Assembly: GCA_002495625.1 (NCBI GenBank)
Contig: DAGC01000002.1
Location: 244,212-308,211 of the forward strand
Source: Methanobacterium sp. UBA375
GTDB taxonomy: Archaea; Methanobacteriota; Methanobacteria; Methanobacteriales; Methanobacteriaceae
DNA length: 64,000 bases
Direction: 5' to 3'
The notes beneath the pieces were generated by a model. The model did not search any database. It was not told where the DNA came from and worked only from the letters and a program-made list of their open reading frames with translations. Below, piece after piece: positions 9,126 to 20,600 of this stretch (the first letter of the stretch is position 1; every line of letters begins with the position of its first letter). A program made the position numbers and the translations under genes.

Positions 9126-9173
9126 AACTTTTTATTGAAGGAAACTCATTCGGTAACTATTTATTGAAGGAAA
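9126..9173. repeat. Imperfect direct repeat AACTTTTTATTGAAGGAAA
   Basis: Two near-identical 19-20 bp copies begin at about 9126 and 9155 in the 219-base gap upstream of the small unknown gene at 9296. They are AT-rich with a shared ATTGAAGGAAA end. They could be a regulatory site or a trace of replication slippage; nothing else is recognisable in this gap. Confidence 0.45.
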
Positions 9174-9295
9174 AATTTAATTTACATAAAGTTCGGTGTG
9201 AACATGGATTATGATAATCTTTAAAAGCAACATCATATTATAGGAACGTATAGGAAATTAAGACCCGAAGGTTAATTATCTAATGGTGTATTATT

Positions 9296-9634
9296 ATGGC
9301 AAAAAAGGATAAGTCTGTATTAGTTAAAGATGAACTTCAATCAAGGTTGAAACAGTTTAGGGAAGCTCTCCAGGATGAAAACAGGAGGATCGAGCTTGAA
9401 AACGGTATTCTGGGATCAGAGGTTCTAATCAGGTTTGAAGTTTTCTTCCAGTCACCGAAGACAGGAAATTATTCTGATGGTCTTTTCCTGTACATGAATG
9501 ATTCCGGTGAGATAGTGGATGCCGAATATTACATTAGGGATGCAGATGATGTAACTATAGCCGGCCTGGAGACAGAGGATTTCAACGTGGTTAAGGAACT
9601 GTTTAAAGATGCTTTCTCCCTGGAAATTGAATAA
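9296..9634 (+). CDS. Unknown 112-residue acidic protein
   Basis: I do not recognise the family. The first 45 residues are charged and helical (DELQSRLKQFREALQDENRRIE). The rest reads as a small alpha/beta domain with conserved-looking FEVFFQSPKTGNYSDGLFLYMND and an acidic end (VVKELFKDAFSLEIE). There is no signal peptide, membrane helix or cysteine. Codon use is like the neighbouring housekeeping genes, which argues that it is a real, long-resident gene. It stands alone with its own upstream gap. Confidence 0.7.
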   Translation: MAKKDKSVLVKDELQSRLKQFREALQDENRRIELENGILGSEVLIRFEVFFQSPKTGNYSDGLFLYMNDSGEIVDAEYYIRDADDVTIAGLETEDFNVVKELFKDAFSLEIE

Positions 9635-9812
9635 ATTCCCATATTTTTTTCTTTTAAATATTACATCTTTTAGGAGTTACATTTAGATTTTAAATAATTT
9701 TTAATTTTTTTTAATAACCTATCTCCCCTATTGTAAAGATTAATATAGGTAGTAATCCATAGAATTATATGCTAAAAATATGGTCTACATAGTAGAAAGG
9801 TCCAAAAAACCA

Positions 9813-9982
9813 TTTACTTAAATAAACAACCCGTCCGATTATTATCAGTTGTCTTTATAAAAATTATCCATTAATATTCATTTCCAAGGGACAGGGATAG
9901 ACTGTTTGTTTAAATAACCAGTTTATTTAAGTATATATTATTAGTTTATTTAAGTAAACAATTGATTGTTTGTTTAAGTATA
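9813..9982. promoter_or_regulatory. Cluster of five GTTTRTTTAARTA motifs
   Basis: In the 438-base gap (9635-10072) before the NYN gene, the motif GTTTRTTTAARTA occurs at 9904-9916, 9921-9933, 9944-9956 and 9968-9980, and once inverted at 9813-9827. Spacing between forward copies is 17-24 bases. The rest of the gap is plain AT-rich sequence without a gene. Multiple phased copies upstream of one gene look like an operator array; a replication origin is less likely, since no cdc6/orc1 gene is near. Confidence 0.55.
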
Positions 9983-10072
9983 CAATTAAATAACGTACCA
10001 TTTAATTAGGAATTATTTTGGATGCCATTTTTGCTATTGTTACAATATCTGTGATGATAATGGAGGATTATA

Positions 10073-10579
10073 ATGCGTAGTTTTGAAAGATTAAGTTCTC
10101 TGAAGGATTACATACCTCTAAGGAGGGGTGAATCCGGAGGTAAGAACATCGGCCTTCTTGTTGACGGCCCAAATATGTTGAGAAAGGAATTCAGCCTTAA
10201 CCTTGATCTGGTGAGGAAGATTATAAAGAAATACGGAGATATGCGGGTGGGTAAAGTACTCCTAAACCAGTACGCTTCTGATAAGTTAATAGAAGCCATT
10301 GTAAACCAGGGCTTCACACCCATAGTAGTGGCCGGGGATACAGATGTGTACATGGCTGTGGAAGCCATGGAACTGATATACAACCCTAACATCGATGTCA
10401 TAGCCCTCATGACCCGTGACGCTGATTTTTTACCCATAATAAATAAGGCCAAGGAAAATGGTAAGGAAACCATAGTCATCGGGGCAGAGCCTGGATTCAG
10501 TGCTGCACTGCAGAACTCAGCAGACGATTCCATAACACTCAAAACCGATGAAGAAGAAAACCACAACTTTCACGATTAA
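10073..10579 (+). CDS. NYN-domain protein (TIGR00288 type)
   Basis: This 168-residue protein has the PIN-like NYN fold. GLLVDGPNML (about 26-35) gives the first acidic residue, GDTDVYMAVEAMELI (about 90-104) the second, and LMTRDADFLPIINKAKENG (about 114-132) the third, so all catalytic aspartates of a metal-dependent nuclease are present. It matches the archaeal TIGR00288 family, usually left as conserved hypothetical; RNA processing is a reasonable guess. The ATG follows ATGGAGGAT. It is preceded by an unusual motif cluster and followed after 29 bases by the SelA-like gene, which may be co-transcribed. Confidence 0.82.
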   Translation: MRSFERLSSLKDYIPLRRGESGGKNIGLLVDGPNMLRKEFSLNLDLVRKIIKKYGDMRVGKVLLNQYASDKLIEAIVNQGFTPIVVAGDTDVYMAVEAMELIYNPNIDVIALMTRDADFLPIINKAKENGKETIVIGAEPGFSAALQNSADDSITLKTDEEENHNFHD

Positions 10580-10608
10580 ATTTTAAATTTTTAGAGGATG
10601 CCCAGATC

Positions 10609-11763
10609 ATGCTAGAAAATTCCCCTCTCCAGGAACTCGAAAGAAGGGAAAGAGCACTTAAGATCATAAATTCCAGGGTAAAAGAGGACAGATCAAATCT
10701 CTACGACCTCACCGGACTATCCGGGGGATTTCCTGTTAAAAAGGAAGATATCAGCCTCCTGGAGACCTACGCCGGACCAGCTATTTTTGAAGAAAAACTA
10801 CAACCCCTGGGTCTAAAACATCTGGGCGGAGAGAAGGTCTTAGCCCTTAATCGGACCAGTTCAGGGATACTGGCGACAATACTCGCCCTGGTAAAACCAG
10901 GCGGCCAGGTTGTACATTTCCTACCTAAACTACCTGCCCATCCATCCATTCCCCGGAGCATTGAACTCGTCAGGGGAGATTATGTGGAATTTACAGATAC
11001 AGATGAATTTGAAATAGGAAAGAAGACCGATCTGGTCATAATAACCGGTTCCACCATGGACCACCAGGTCATAAGTGAAGGAGACTTCCTAAAGATAATA
11101 GAAGCTTCCAAATCCCAGGATGTACCGGTAATGGTGGATGATGCCTCAGGAGCCAGGCTGCGCACCATCCTTTACAATCAACCCCGTGCTATAGACATGG
11201 GCGCTGACCTGGTAATAACCAGTACAGACAAGCTTATGGATGGTCCTAGGGGAGGTTTGATGTCTGGAAAGACAGAATTGATCGATTTAATTAAGTCGAA
11301 AGCCCATCAGTTTGGCCTGGAGGCACAGCCACCCTTAATCGCCGGTATGGTAGGGGCCCTGGAGAACTTCAAGCCAGACCGGATCCTAGCATCCAGATCT
11401 AAAAAACAGGAATTATACCAGGCCCTCCAGGAAGATTTCAGTGTGGATGAAACCCCCACTGGTGTCATGCTCCTTTCGGAAAACGTAATAGTGGAACTGG
11501 AAAGTAGGGGTGTTGAAACTACTTTAGATCCAAGTGTAGTGGCCGGTATCCTGGCCATGATACTCCTACGTGAATACGGTATAATCACCATCCCCGCAGT
11601 GGGAATGCCCGGAGCATCACCCACCATTCGGATAGATATGGCCTCCAGGGATGCGGAAAGACTGGAGGTTGAATACATCCATCAGGCTTTTATCGGGTCA
11701 TTTTTCCGATTGGAAGAAGTAGTTGATGATGAGCAAAAGTGTAAAACTGTCCTGTTTGGATGA
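10609..11763 (+). CDS. SelA-like PLP-dependent enzyme (MJ0158 family)
   Basis: This 384-residue fold-type I PLP enzyme is of the archaeal MJ0158/TIGR03576 family, related to bacterial selenocysteine synthase and cystathionine-type enzymes. The likely PLP lysine is in TSTDKLMDGPRGG (near residue 206); VDDASGARL supplies the aspartate that holds the pyridine nitrogen. Archaea make Sec-tRNA by another route, so the family is not expected to be SelA; its substrate is unknown. It lies in a short run with the NYN gene upstream and rtcA downstream. Confidence 0.85.
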   Translation: MLENSPLQELERRERALKIINSRVKEDRSNLYDLTGLSGGFPVKKEDISLLETYAGPAIFEEKLQPLGLKHLGGEKVLALNRTSSGILATILALVKPGGQVVHFLPKLPAHPSIPRSIELVRGDYVEFTDTDEFEIGKKTDLVIITGSTMDHQVISEGDFLKIIEASKSQDVPVMVDDASGARLRTILYNQPRAIDMGADLVITSTDKLMDGPRGGLMSGKTELIDLIKSKAHQFGLEAQPPLIAGMVGALENFKPDRILASRSKKQELYQALQEDFSVDETPTGVMLLSENVIVELESRGVETTLDPSVVAGILAMILLREYGIITIPAVGMPGASPTIRIDMASRDAERLEVEYIHQAFIGSFFRLEEVVDDEQKCKTVLFG

Positions 11764-11803
11764 GTAAGGTTAATAATATCCTACTTGAGACTGATTCTTG
11801 ATT

Positions 11804-12859
11804 ATGATAGAAATTGATGGATCCTATGGAGAAGGCGGAGGGGCACTGGTAAGGATATCCGCTGCACTCTCTGCACTGACGGGTGAATCAACTCATATAA
11901 TGGATATACGTGCCAACAGACCTAAGAAGGGTCTTATGCCCCAGCATTTAAATGCATTAAAGTCGGTGGCTCTTTTAAGCAATGCCTCTTGCCAGGGGTT
12001 AGAAGTGGGCTCTACAGAGGTTACCTTCCAACCAGGAGAACTGGTAGGGGGTGATTTTAAGCTGGACATAGGCACGGCCGGTAGCATGACCCTTGTACTC
12101 CAGAGCTTCCTCATACCAGCCGCCTTTGCCAGAGATCCTGTTAAAATCACCCTGAGTGGGGGTAGTGATGTGCGGTGGTCTCCACCGGTGGATTACCTTT
12201 CTAACGTTACTTTACCCATCTTAAAATCCATTGGGTACAACGTAGAGTTGAAGTTGCTCCAGAGAGGCCACTATCCTCGGGGTGGCGGTGTTTTAGAGGC
12301 GGTTATCCATCCAGTTAAGGATATAAGTCCATTCAATCTACTGGATTTAAAAGTGGACAGAATAAGGGGCATCTCCCATGCGGTAAAATTACCGGAGCAT
12401 GTGGCATTGAGACAGGCCCAGTCAGCGAAAGATACACTGCAAAAGGCAGGTTATCAACTTGAAATAGAAGTCCAGCATTCAGATGAATCTTTAAGCCCGG
12501 GTTCCGGTATAGTGTTATGGACAGAGGGAGAAGATGGAACCGGAAGTAGTGCTGATGGTGAGTTGATAAACAGTAGAGTAGGAAGCAGCTCAATAGGGGA
12601 ACCAGGTAAAAGAGCGGAAATAGTTGGTAAACAGGCAGCATATGAACTTTTATATTTCATATCTAGAAATGCAGCCCTGGATAAATATATGGGTGATCAG
12701 ATCATACCCTACATGGCCATGGCCGGAAATTCCACGGTAAAAACTGCAGAACTAACCAAACACGCCCTTACCAACATCTACGTTACAGAGAAAATCACCG
12801 GACGTAACTTTGAATATGAAGGAAAATTAGGCGAACCCGCATTGATAAGGGTTGATTAG
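11804..12859 (+). CDS. rtcA: RNA 3'-terminal phosphate cyclase
   Basis: This enzyme converts an RNA 3'-phosphate to a 2',3'-cyclic phosphate with ATP through a covalent histidine-AMP. The 351-residue length fits the family. The hallmarks are IDGSYGEGGGALVRISAAL at the N-terminus, RGHYPRGGG in the middle and the late LTKHALTNIYV containing the likely adenylated histidine. I use the ATG at 11804; a TTG two codons earlier is possible. No RtcB ligase gene is visible nearby. The sequence around its last codons and stop (GTTGATTAG) is echoed several times in the following spacer. Confidence 0.93.
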   Translation: MIEIDGSYGEGGGALVRISAALSALTGESTHIMDIRANRPKKGLMPQHLNALKSVALLSNASCQGLEVGSTEVTFQPGELVGGDFKLDIGTAGSMTLVLQSFLIPAAFARDPVKITLSGGSDVRWSPPVDYLSNVTLPILKSIGYNVELKLLQRGHYPRGGGVLEAVIHPVKDISPFNLLDLKVDRIRGISHAVKLPEHVALRQAQSAKDTLQKAGYQLEIEVQHSDESLSPGSGIVLWTEGEDGTGSSADGELINSRVGSSSIGEPGKRAEIVGKQAAYELLYFISRNAALDKYMGDQIIPYMAMAGNSTVKTAELTKHALTNIYVTEKITGRNFEYEGKLGEPALIRVD

Positions 12860-12950
12860 GTGGAATAAAGGATAAAGATTTGATTAGGTTTAAAAATGGG
12901 TTGATTAGGTAAAATTTAGGTAAATTAAGTTTTAAATGGTTGATTAGATA
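12850..12950. repeat. Repeats of the rtcA 3' end (TTGATTAGGT)
   Basis: The last bases of rtcA with its stop (GTTGATTAGGT, from 12851) recur at about 12880, 12898 and 12938, mixed with TTTAGGTAAA-like units up to 12970. Between rtcA and the convergent birA there is no gene. This looks like slippage or tandem duplication of the gene end. Confidence 0.55.
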
Positions 12951-13015
12951 AAAAATAGGTTTAGGTAAAAATTAGCCTGATTTAACTAATGAATGGTTTA
13001 ATAAATATTTCATAT

Positions 13016-13879
13016 TTATTTGGTGAGGTGGACGCATTCTCCGGAGATTACCTTTCGCAGCGTTCCGTCGTCCTGTTCCAGGATGAGTTTTCCATCCTTG
13101 TTAACACCAACCGCTTCTCCGTATACGGTACGTGCTCTTTTATGGACTTCCACGTATTTGCCGATGGTGTTAGACATTTTACGCCAGCGGGTGAGTATTT
13201 CTCGGAAGTTACCTTCCTCGAATTGGTTGTACAGGACTTCGAAATTTTCCAGGAATTTCTGTATCAGTTCTGTCCCCTCAATTTCCTGTTCGAGTTCAGT
13301 TTTAAGTGAGGTAGCTCCACCCCGCAGATGAGAGGGGAAATCAGTGATATCCACATTCATATCAATTCCAATTCCCACTATAACATAGTCTACCTTTCCA
13401 TTTTCTGTTTTTACCTCAGTGAGTATTCCGCTTACTTTTTTATCTCCGATTAATATATCATTGGGCCATTTAATCCCAATATCCAGGTCATATTCCTGGT
13501 CCAGTGTTTCGGCCACGGCAACACCAGTTACCAGTGTTAATTGGGGTGCTCTGGATGGTTCTACACTGGGTCGGAGGATGATGGTCATCCACAGCCCTCC
13601 GATTGGTGAGATCCATTCCTTTCCCCGCCGGCCTCTACCCCGCAGCTGGCGGTCGGCGATTACGATGGTACCTTCCAGAGCCCCTTCATTGGCCATCTTC
13701 TTGGCCACGTCGTTGGTGGAGTCCACTTCCTTAAAGAAATGGATATGATTACCTAAAAATTCAGTATTAAGGTTCTTTTTAATTTCTTGGGGTAGAATAA
13801 GGTTAGATTTAATCTCCTCTACAGGTATGTATTTCTTTTCTTTTTTTGAAATTAAATTAAATTTTTTCTCATCAGTCAT
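13016..13879 (-). CDS. birA: Biotin--protein ligase
   Basis: This 287-residue ligase attaches biotin to the carrier domain of pyruvate carboxylase. The catalytic core begins around residue 40; QLRGRGRRGKEWISP is the biotinyl-AMP loop, and GIKWPNDILIGDKKVSGILTE holds the conserved active-site lysine. There is no N-terminal DNA-binding domain, only a charged 40-residue leader, so it is unlikely to be a repressor like E. coli BirA. It sits 31 bases downstream of pycA on the same strand. Pairing with pycA fits the known methanogen operon; the PycB subunit with the biotin lysine is not in the window. Confidence 0.93.
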   Translation of the reverse strand: MTDEKKFNLISKKEKKYIPVEEIKSNLILPQEIKKNLNTEFLGNHIHFFKEVDSTNDVAKKMANEGALEGTIVIADRQLRGRGRRGKEWISPIGGLWMTIILRPSVEPSRAPQLTLVTGVAVAETLDQEYDLDIGIKWPNDILIGDKKVSGILTEVKTENGKVDYVIVGIGIDMNVDITDFPSHLRGGATSLKTELEQEIEGTELIQKFLENFEVLYNQFEEGNFREILTRWRKMSNTIGKYVEVHKRARTVYGEAVGVNKDGKLILEQDDGTLRKVISGECVHLTK

Positions 13880-13910
13880 TCCTCATCACCCCATATTCTT
13901 TTTTTTTATC

Positions 13911-15395
<1,485 letters not shown>

Positions 15396-15706
15396 AAATG
15401 AACTTCCTTAAAGTTTAATAGATTGAATCTTCATGCTTAAAAACTCAACGAACTCCTACCTATTCTTTATTTCATATATTTACCTATTATCTATCTATTT
15501 ATTTACGTAGATATATTTTTTTCCCTTAATAAATAATTTATTCCTCCCTAAATTACTTAATACTCGGAAAAATTATTAATTCATTTGTAAAATTAGATAT
15601 TAAAGGAAAACTATGGGATTTAATTATAAATTTTTTTGTATACTATAATATATTATATTGATATTTTGATTGATTAAATTTAACAGACCCTAAAGTATGA
15701 GAAAAT
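15396..15706. promoter_or_regulatory. Divergent promoter region between pycA and METTL5-like gene
   Basis: This 311-base AT-rich spacer holds no gene I can detect. TATA-like stretches occur at about 15465-15485 (reading toward pycA) and at about 15640-15665 (ACTATAATATATTATAT, reading toward the methyltransferase). Short CTAT/TTAT runs are present but form no clear repeat array. Confidence 0.45.
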
Positions 15707-16327
15707 ATGATCAGAAAAAAAAGACAGTTAGAAATATCTCTGCAGTCAATACCCACATTCCCCAACCCTAAAGTTGAATTAGAACAATATCAAACACCAG
15801 CTAAAATCGCAGCAGACCTTCTGTGGAATGCACATGCACTGGGAGATATCGAGGGCATGAAGGTGGTGGATCTGGCCTGTGGGACTGGAATTTTCTCCAT
15901 AGGCTCGGCCCTTTTAGGCGCCGCTGAGGTGGTTGGTGTGGATGTGGATCCTGAAGCGGTGAAGATAGCACGGCAGGAAGCAGATCGCAGGAGATTGGAT
16001 GAAGTTTCCAGGTTCATAACTGCAGATGTCACTGATTTCAATGAGAAGGCGGATACTGTTATACAGAATCCTCCTTTCGGCGCTCAAAAAGCCGGTAAAA
16101 AAAATGTAGATAGAATTTTCATGGAAAAAGCCATAGAATCTGCTCCAGTTGTTTATTCATTCCATATTAAAGAAACTGAGGAATTTGTAGAGAGCTATTT
16201 CAGTTCTTTAGGTGGCTCTGTTACTCATAAGTTTTATTACAGTTTTTCTATACCTAAAATTTATGATTTTCATGAAAAAGAAAAAATTGAGATTGATGTG
16301 GTTGTTTTAAGGGTTAAAAGATCTTAA
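15707..16327 (+). CDS. METTL5-like RNA/DNA methyltransferase
   Basis: This 206-residue Rossmann-fold SAM methyltransferase has motif I VVDLACGTGIFSIGSALLG (about 51-69), the acidic ribose-binding residue in VVGVDVDPEAV, and motif IV NPPFGAQKAGKKNVDRIF (about 121-138). NPPF-type motifs mark N6-adenine or N4-cytosine methylation. The N-terminal LEQYQTPAKIAADLLW and the overall build match archaeal relatives of METTL5, the small-subunit rRNA m6A enzyme, so rRNA is the likely target. It marks the left edge of the accessory island that follows. Confidence 0.85.
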   Translation: MIRKKRQLEISLQSIPTFPNPKVELEQYQTPAKIAADLLWNAHALGDIEGMKVVDLACGTGIFSIGSALLGAAEVVGVDVDPEAVKIARQEADRRRLDEVSRFITADVTDFNEKADTVIQNPPFGAQKAGKKNVDRIFMEKAIESAPVVYSFHIKETEEFVESYFSSLGGSVTHKFYYSFSIPKIYDFHEKEKIEIDVVVLRVKRS

Positions 16328-16535
16328 TATCCTCTTTTATTAACTGCGCTTATCCATGATATTTTTAAAATTATAAGATATTAATATTTATTTTCTCCAA
16401 ATTATTAAATTTTTCTATTTTAATATAAATGTAAAAATTTATATGATGATAGTATTTAATTAAAAATATGATTAAGTTAGTAATAAATTACCATAGTTCT
16501 GGTGGGAGGAAACACTTCTTTACTTGGTGAGGATT

Positions 16536-17606
16536 ATGTATATCGACATTAAAAAAGTCGCGATTATAATTATAATACTTCTTCTTATTGGATTTACTCC
16601 TGCGTACTCATTTAAAATTTCTGAATGCTATTCTACATATAATTCTGGGGATTTTAGGAATAATGTAGCTCAAAACAGTACTTTATCTAATTCTAATATC
16701 ACAAATCTTGCTTCCGATATTGGAAATACTTCCTTACAATTATCAAATAATGCTGTTAATAAGGAAAATTCAAAAAAAATTTCCAAAAGCCATGTTAACA
16801 CAGTTAGGGAGAAACGTTACACCAAAACTAGTGTTAAAAAAGATGTAAGGGATACACAATCGCAGACTGGTAATAACAGTACCGCAAAAAAGACATTCAA
16901 TACACGAACTACAGATAAATCGCCCACAATACGAACTTCAGGTAGCGATTCAAATGAAACAGCAGATGATACTTCTATTATAAGTGATAAAACTACAACT
17001 CAAACTACTCCTCAAACATCAATTAGCAGAAAATTACAAGTTGATGAGCTTAAAAGTAACAATATAGCATATGTTGTGATAAATGGAACTTCTCACTACA
17101 CGACTGTGAAAGAAATAAAAGATAACACTATTCTTTTATCAGATCCTGGACTTGGAAATATTGAAATGACCAGGGAAAACTTTACAAAAATATACAGCGG
17201 ATATGCATTAATAGTTAACAATCCCAGTGATTTCTATAAGCTAAACCAGGAATTAACGAATTACAGCGAAAAATCAGAAGAAAAATACACCCAGTTTATA
17301 GAATCTTATAAAAAATTAAAACAGAGCACTTCAAAATTGGATAATGCATATTTAACTAAAGATAAGACAAAAATAAGCGATGCTTTATCAGAACACAATA
17401 AACTAACAGAGAATTTCTTAAAGGCTAAAGATCGGTTTATTTCACTGAAAGAAAATGAAAGGGAATTAGGCGGTAAGATAGTATCATTTATAGAAGAAGG
17501 CGTTTCTTCTGGAATCTATTCTAATGAATTTTTAGATGAAGCAAAAAAGAACGAGGATCTTTTAATAGAAAACTTTGATGAATTATCCACCAAACTTCTA
17601 ATTTAA
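16536..17606 (+). CDS. Secreted C39-like/coiled-coil protein, N-terminal half of a split gene
   Basis: A signal peptide (KKVAIIIIILLLIGFTPAYS, residues 5-24) is followed by a Ser/Thr/Asn-rich linker to about residue 160. A segment like the second half of a C39 peptidase then follows (ELKSNNIAYVVINGTSHYTT near 185, then LLSDPGLGNIEM and IYSGYALIV), and a charged coiled coil runs to the end. The histidine and aspartate of the C39 triad are present, but no cysteine domain precedes them, so peptidase activity is doubtful. The ATG at 16536 follows GGTGAGG; a TTG at 16524 is less likely. The frame stops at 17604-17606, but the -1 frame stays open and joins the next gene, which lacks a signal peptide. 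I infer one frameshifted gene. Confidence 0.7.
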   Translation: MYIDIKKVAIIIIILLLIGFTPAYSFKISECYSTYNSGDFRNNVAQNSTLSNSNITNLASDIGNTSLQLSNNAVNKENSKKISKSHVNTVREKRYTKTSVKKDVRDTQSQTGNNSTAKKTFNTRTTDKSPTIRTSGSDSNETADDTSIISDKTTTQTTPQTSISRKLQVDELKSNNIAYVVINGTSHYTTVKEIKDNTILLSDPGLGNIEMTRENFTKIYSGYALIVNNPSDFYKLNQELTNYSEKSEEKYTQFIESYKKLKQSTSKLDNAYLTKDKTKISDALSEHNKLTENFLKAKDRFISLKENERELGGKIVSFIEEGVSSGIYSNEFLDEAKKNEDLLIENFDELSTKLLI

Positions 17607-17629
17607 CAAACTCCCTAAATAATGGGAAC

Positions 17630-20600
17630 ATGGAGCAGTTGAAATCCAATATTTCATCTTTGGATGAGTACCTAAATGAAATGAATCAGCAATCTCAAAT
17701 CGATATCACCTCTACCATTATAAGATCTACATTAGATCTCAGTTTAAAAACTGAAGAAACGGTGAATCAGAAGATAGATAATATTTTAAACGAAATCGAA
17801 ATTAATATAAACGATTCTAAAGAAGAATTAGATAAAATAGAGCTTATCTACAAGGAATTATCGAGTATTAAAAATCATAGCATTAAATTAGCACTGTTAA
17901 AATGTGAATTAATCTTAGTTGAGAAGAAAACAAAATTATATGTATCTAATAGAGATATAACAACTATAAACTCAATTGAAGATTGTCTATCTAAACTTCT
18001 AACCGAGATTGATACAAAAATAGAAAGTAACGCGGAATCGGTTTCTAATTCCACTAACGACCTACAAAATATCAAAGTTAACCTACAAGGTCTTTATAAG
18101 CTTGTCACTCAAATAAGTAAGATTTCTCCAAATAACCAAAAACCGGTTAAATTAAAACAGGACATTTCAAGCATACTTAATCGGATTGGCACAGATTTTA
18201 AAAATATTCTATGCTGCTGGTATTTACTTGGAGAAAATGATAAAGAACTTAGAGACATAGTAAATAACTTGAAAGGAATTGAAAGAAACCTGGAAAGAGC
18301 AAATAAAAAGAACCAATATAAGAATATAATAAACAAAACCAAGAACCTGGAAACATCTTCATCTGATCTACGGAATTTAATATCAACTGAAAGAGGAGAA
18401 ATCAAAAATTTAGCCCAAGAATTAAGATATGTAGGAATTGAATGGGCAAAAATTTACCGGGAATTTGTTGATCATGTTCTGCCGGTGACCATAGATCCAG
18501 TTTATTTAAATGAAACCATCGATGCTCAGATAACTCCCCAAATCAGACAAAAAGCTCTTGAACTGGGAAATGATCCCATCCAAATATACAATTACGTGCG
18601 AAACCTTTCTTACGATACCTATTATGGCTCTTCTAGGGGAAGTGTATGGACCCTGAGTGGAGGAGCAGGAAATGACTATGATAAATCATCGTTACTTGTA
18701 GCTCTACTTAGGGCTGCCGGATATCCAGCAAGGTATGTCCAGGGATGGATCCAGTTGAATAGTTCTACCCTTATAGGAATCTTAGAAGGGAAAAATATCA
18801 CAGTTAATGGAACAAGCAGTGCAATGAGTATCGATCAAGCTTTAAATATTCTCCAAGATAATGGAATTCCATATGAACAAAATGAAAACATTATATCATT
18901 GGAACATGTATGGGTAGAGGTTGCAATGCCTTCAAAGACTAAAAATTGGCCCTGCATATGTGATATATACAATATTTTCTCCAATACAACCAAGAGGTGG
19001 AGCTTTGAATACTATGATTTTAAAAATATGAAGTTTGATCTAATCGACTTTTTTACTAGTTACATAAATGTTAAACCGAGTTATGAGTGGCTTCCATTAG
19101 ACCCGTCATTTTCTAACTACACTGTTTCACAGGCTGTAAATTATGCAGAAATTCCAGGTGAACTTAGACATAAAGTTCAAATTACAACCAGTGATGGTAT
19201 AGATTCTGGACTGATTCCCATCCCTCTACTGGCCAAAGAAAAAATCATCCTCAAATATGTGCCGGCAGACGAGGGACAGGTGAATTTCCTGGGAGACCAA
19301 AGCATTTACCGGCTCCTGGATAACGGTGGAAAATCATGGTCCGTTGGGCTTCTATTTGGATCCGTCTGGTGGACAGGCCCTTACCACGCTTATGTGACAC
19401 CTGAACTTATCATAGGAAATCAAACAGTTTCTACAGGAAATGCGGTGACTTTAGGTTCTGGACAAACATTGAATTATACTTTTACAAACGCAAAACAGAA
19501 CACCATACAAGATATAAAGGGTTATAAAGCCGGTGATATGTACTCCATTACATTGAGCCCAACATATGAACCTTCTTCAAGAATAGGAGATGAGACATCT
19601 AAAACAACCGACTTAAAACAAGAATATAATTTGACAGGTAATGCATCCACTTATGATGATATGGTCTCCCAGCTTTTATATACCACTGGAATAACTTATT
19701 ACGCGGCATGCGACAAGACAGAACAACTTTTAGGTGAAACATACATCACTAAAAGCTATCATCCAATAGCAAGGTGTGATTATGTATCGAGAGGAGTGAG
19801 ATACTGGGAAAACTACAACGGAATAGGAATATACCGTGTTTATGCAAATTACATGCCCGGTGCAATTTCACATGATGTTCCAATTGATTCTATATCCAGT
19901 TACTCCAAGATTGGACAGGAAGAAGGATGCCTTTTATTTAATCTAAAAGCAGGCTTTGCAAGTTCTGGATGGGAATCACAGTCAATATATGGACTTTTCA
20001 ACGTGACAGCAGTCTCAACCACCTATATAATAGCCTATGCCCAGAGTAACGGCATCCCAGTATATTCCATAAATAGTGATAATATAGATGAGATACTACC
20101 CAAACTTAGATTAGCCCAATGGGTAATAGATGAAATAAGGAACGATGTTAACGCAGGTTATCAGGTTATCATTCCTGAAACGGAAGTTACCATTGGACAG
20201 TGGCATGGTATTGGCTGGGCAGTTCTCGGTTCCAATGGCTTCGGAGCTTACATAATCTCTGGTGGATTGAACAGTAATTCCACGAATTCTACATTCCTTG
20301 GGGGATGGGGAACTGAGCCTATGAATATAATGGATGTCTTAATAGCTTTAGAACGGAATTGGATTCCATTTGTCTCTTTCCTGGATTCTGGGGAGGTAAA
20401 TAAAGATCAATATCTTTTGGATACCATAATTGCTGCTGCAGCATTAACAACTGGAATTGCTCTTCTATTTATGGAGGCAGGAACAACTGCATTTGCGATT
20501 ACTTTAGGTATTTCATTTATTTTAGGCATAACGGGTTTAATATCAGTTGTAGGGCTTGTTTACTCTTGGGTAGGGGTTGCGTTACTGTTACTGTCGGTTG

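Noticed and set aside
9635..10072. Replication origin
   Set aside because: The repeated motif is AT-rich and clustered, but no cdc6/orc1 gene adjoins it and the motif does not resemble known ORB elements.
10609..11763. True selenocysteine synthase SelA
   Set aside because: Archaea use SepSecS. The sequence matches the MJ0158-type PLP family instead, and no Sec genes are nearby.
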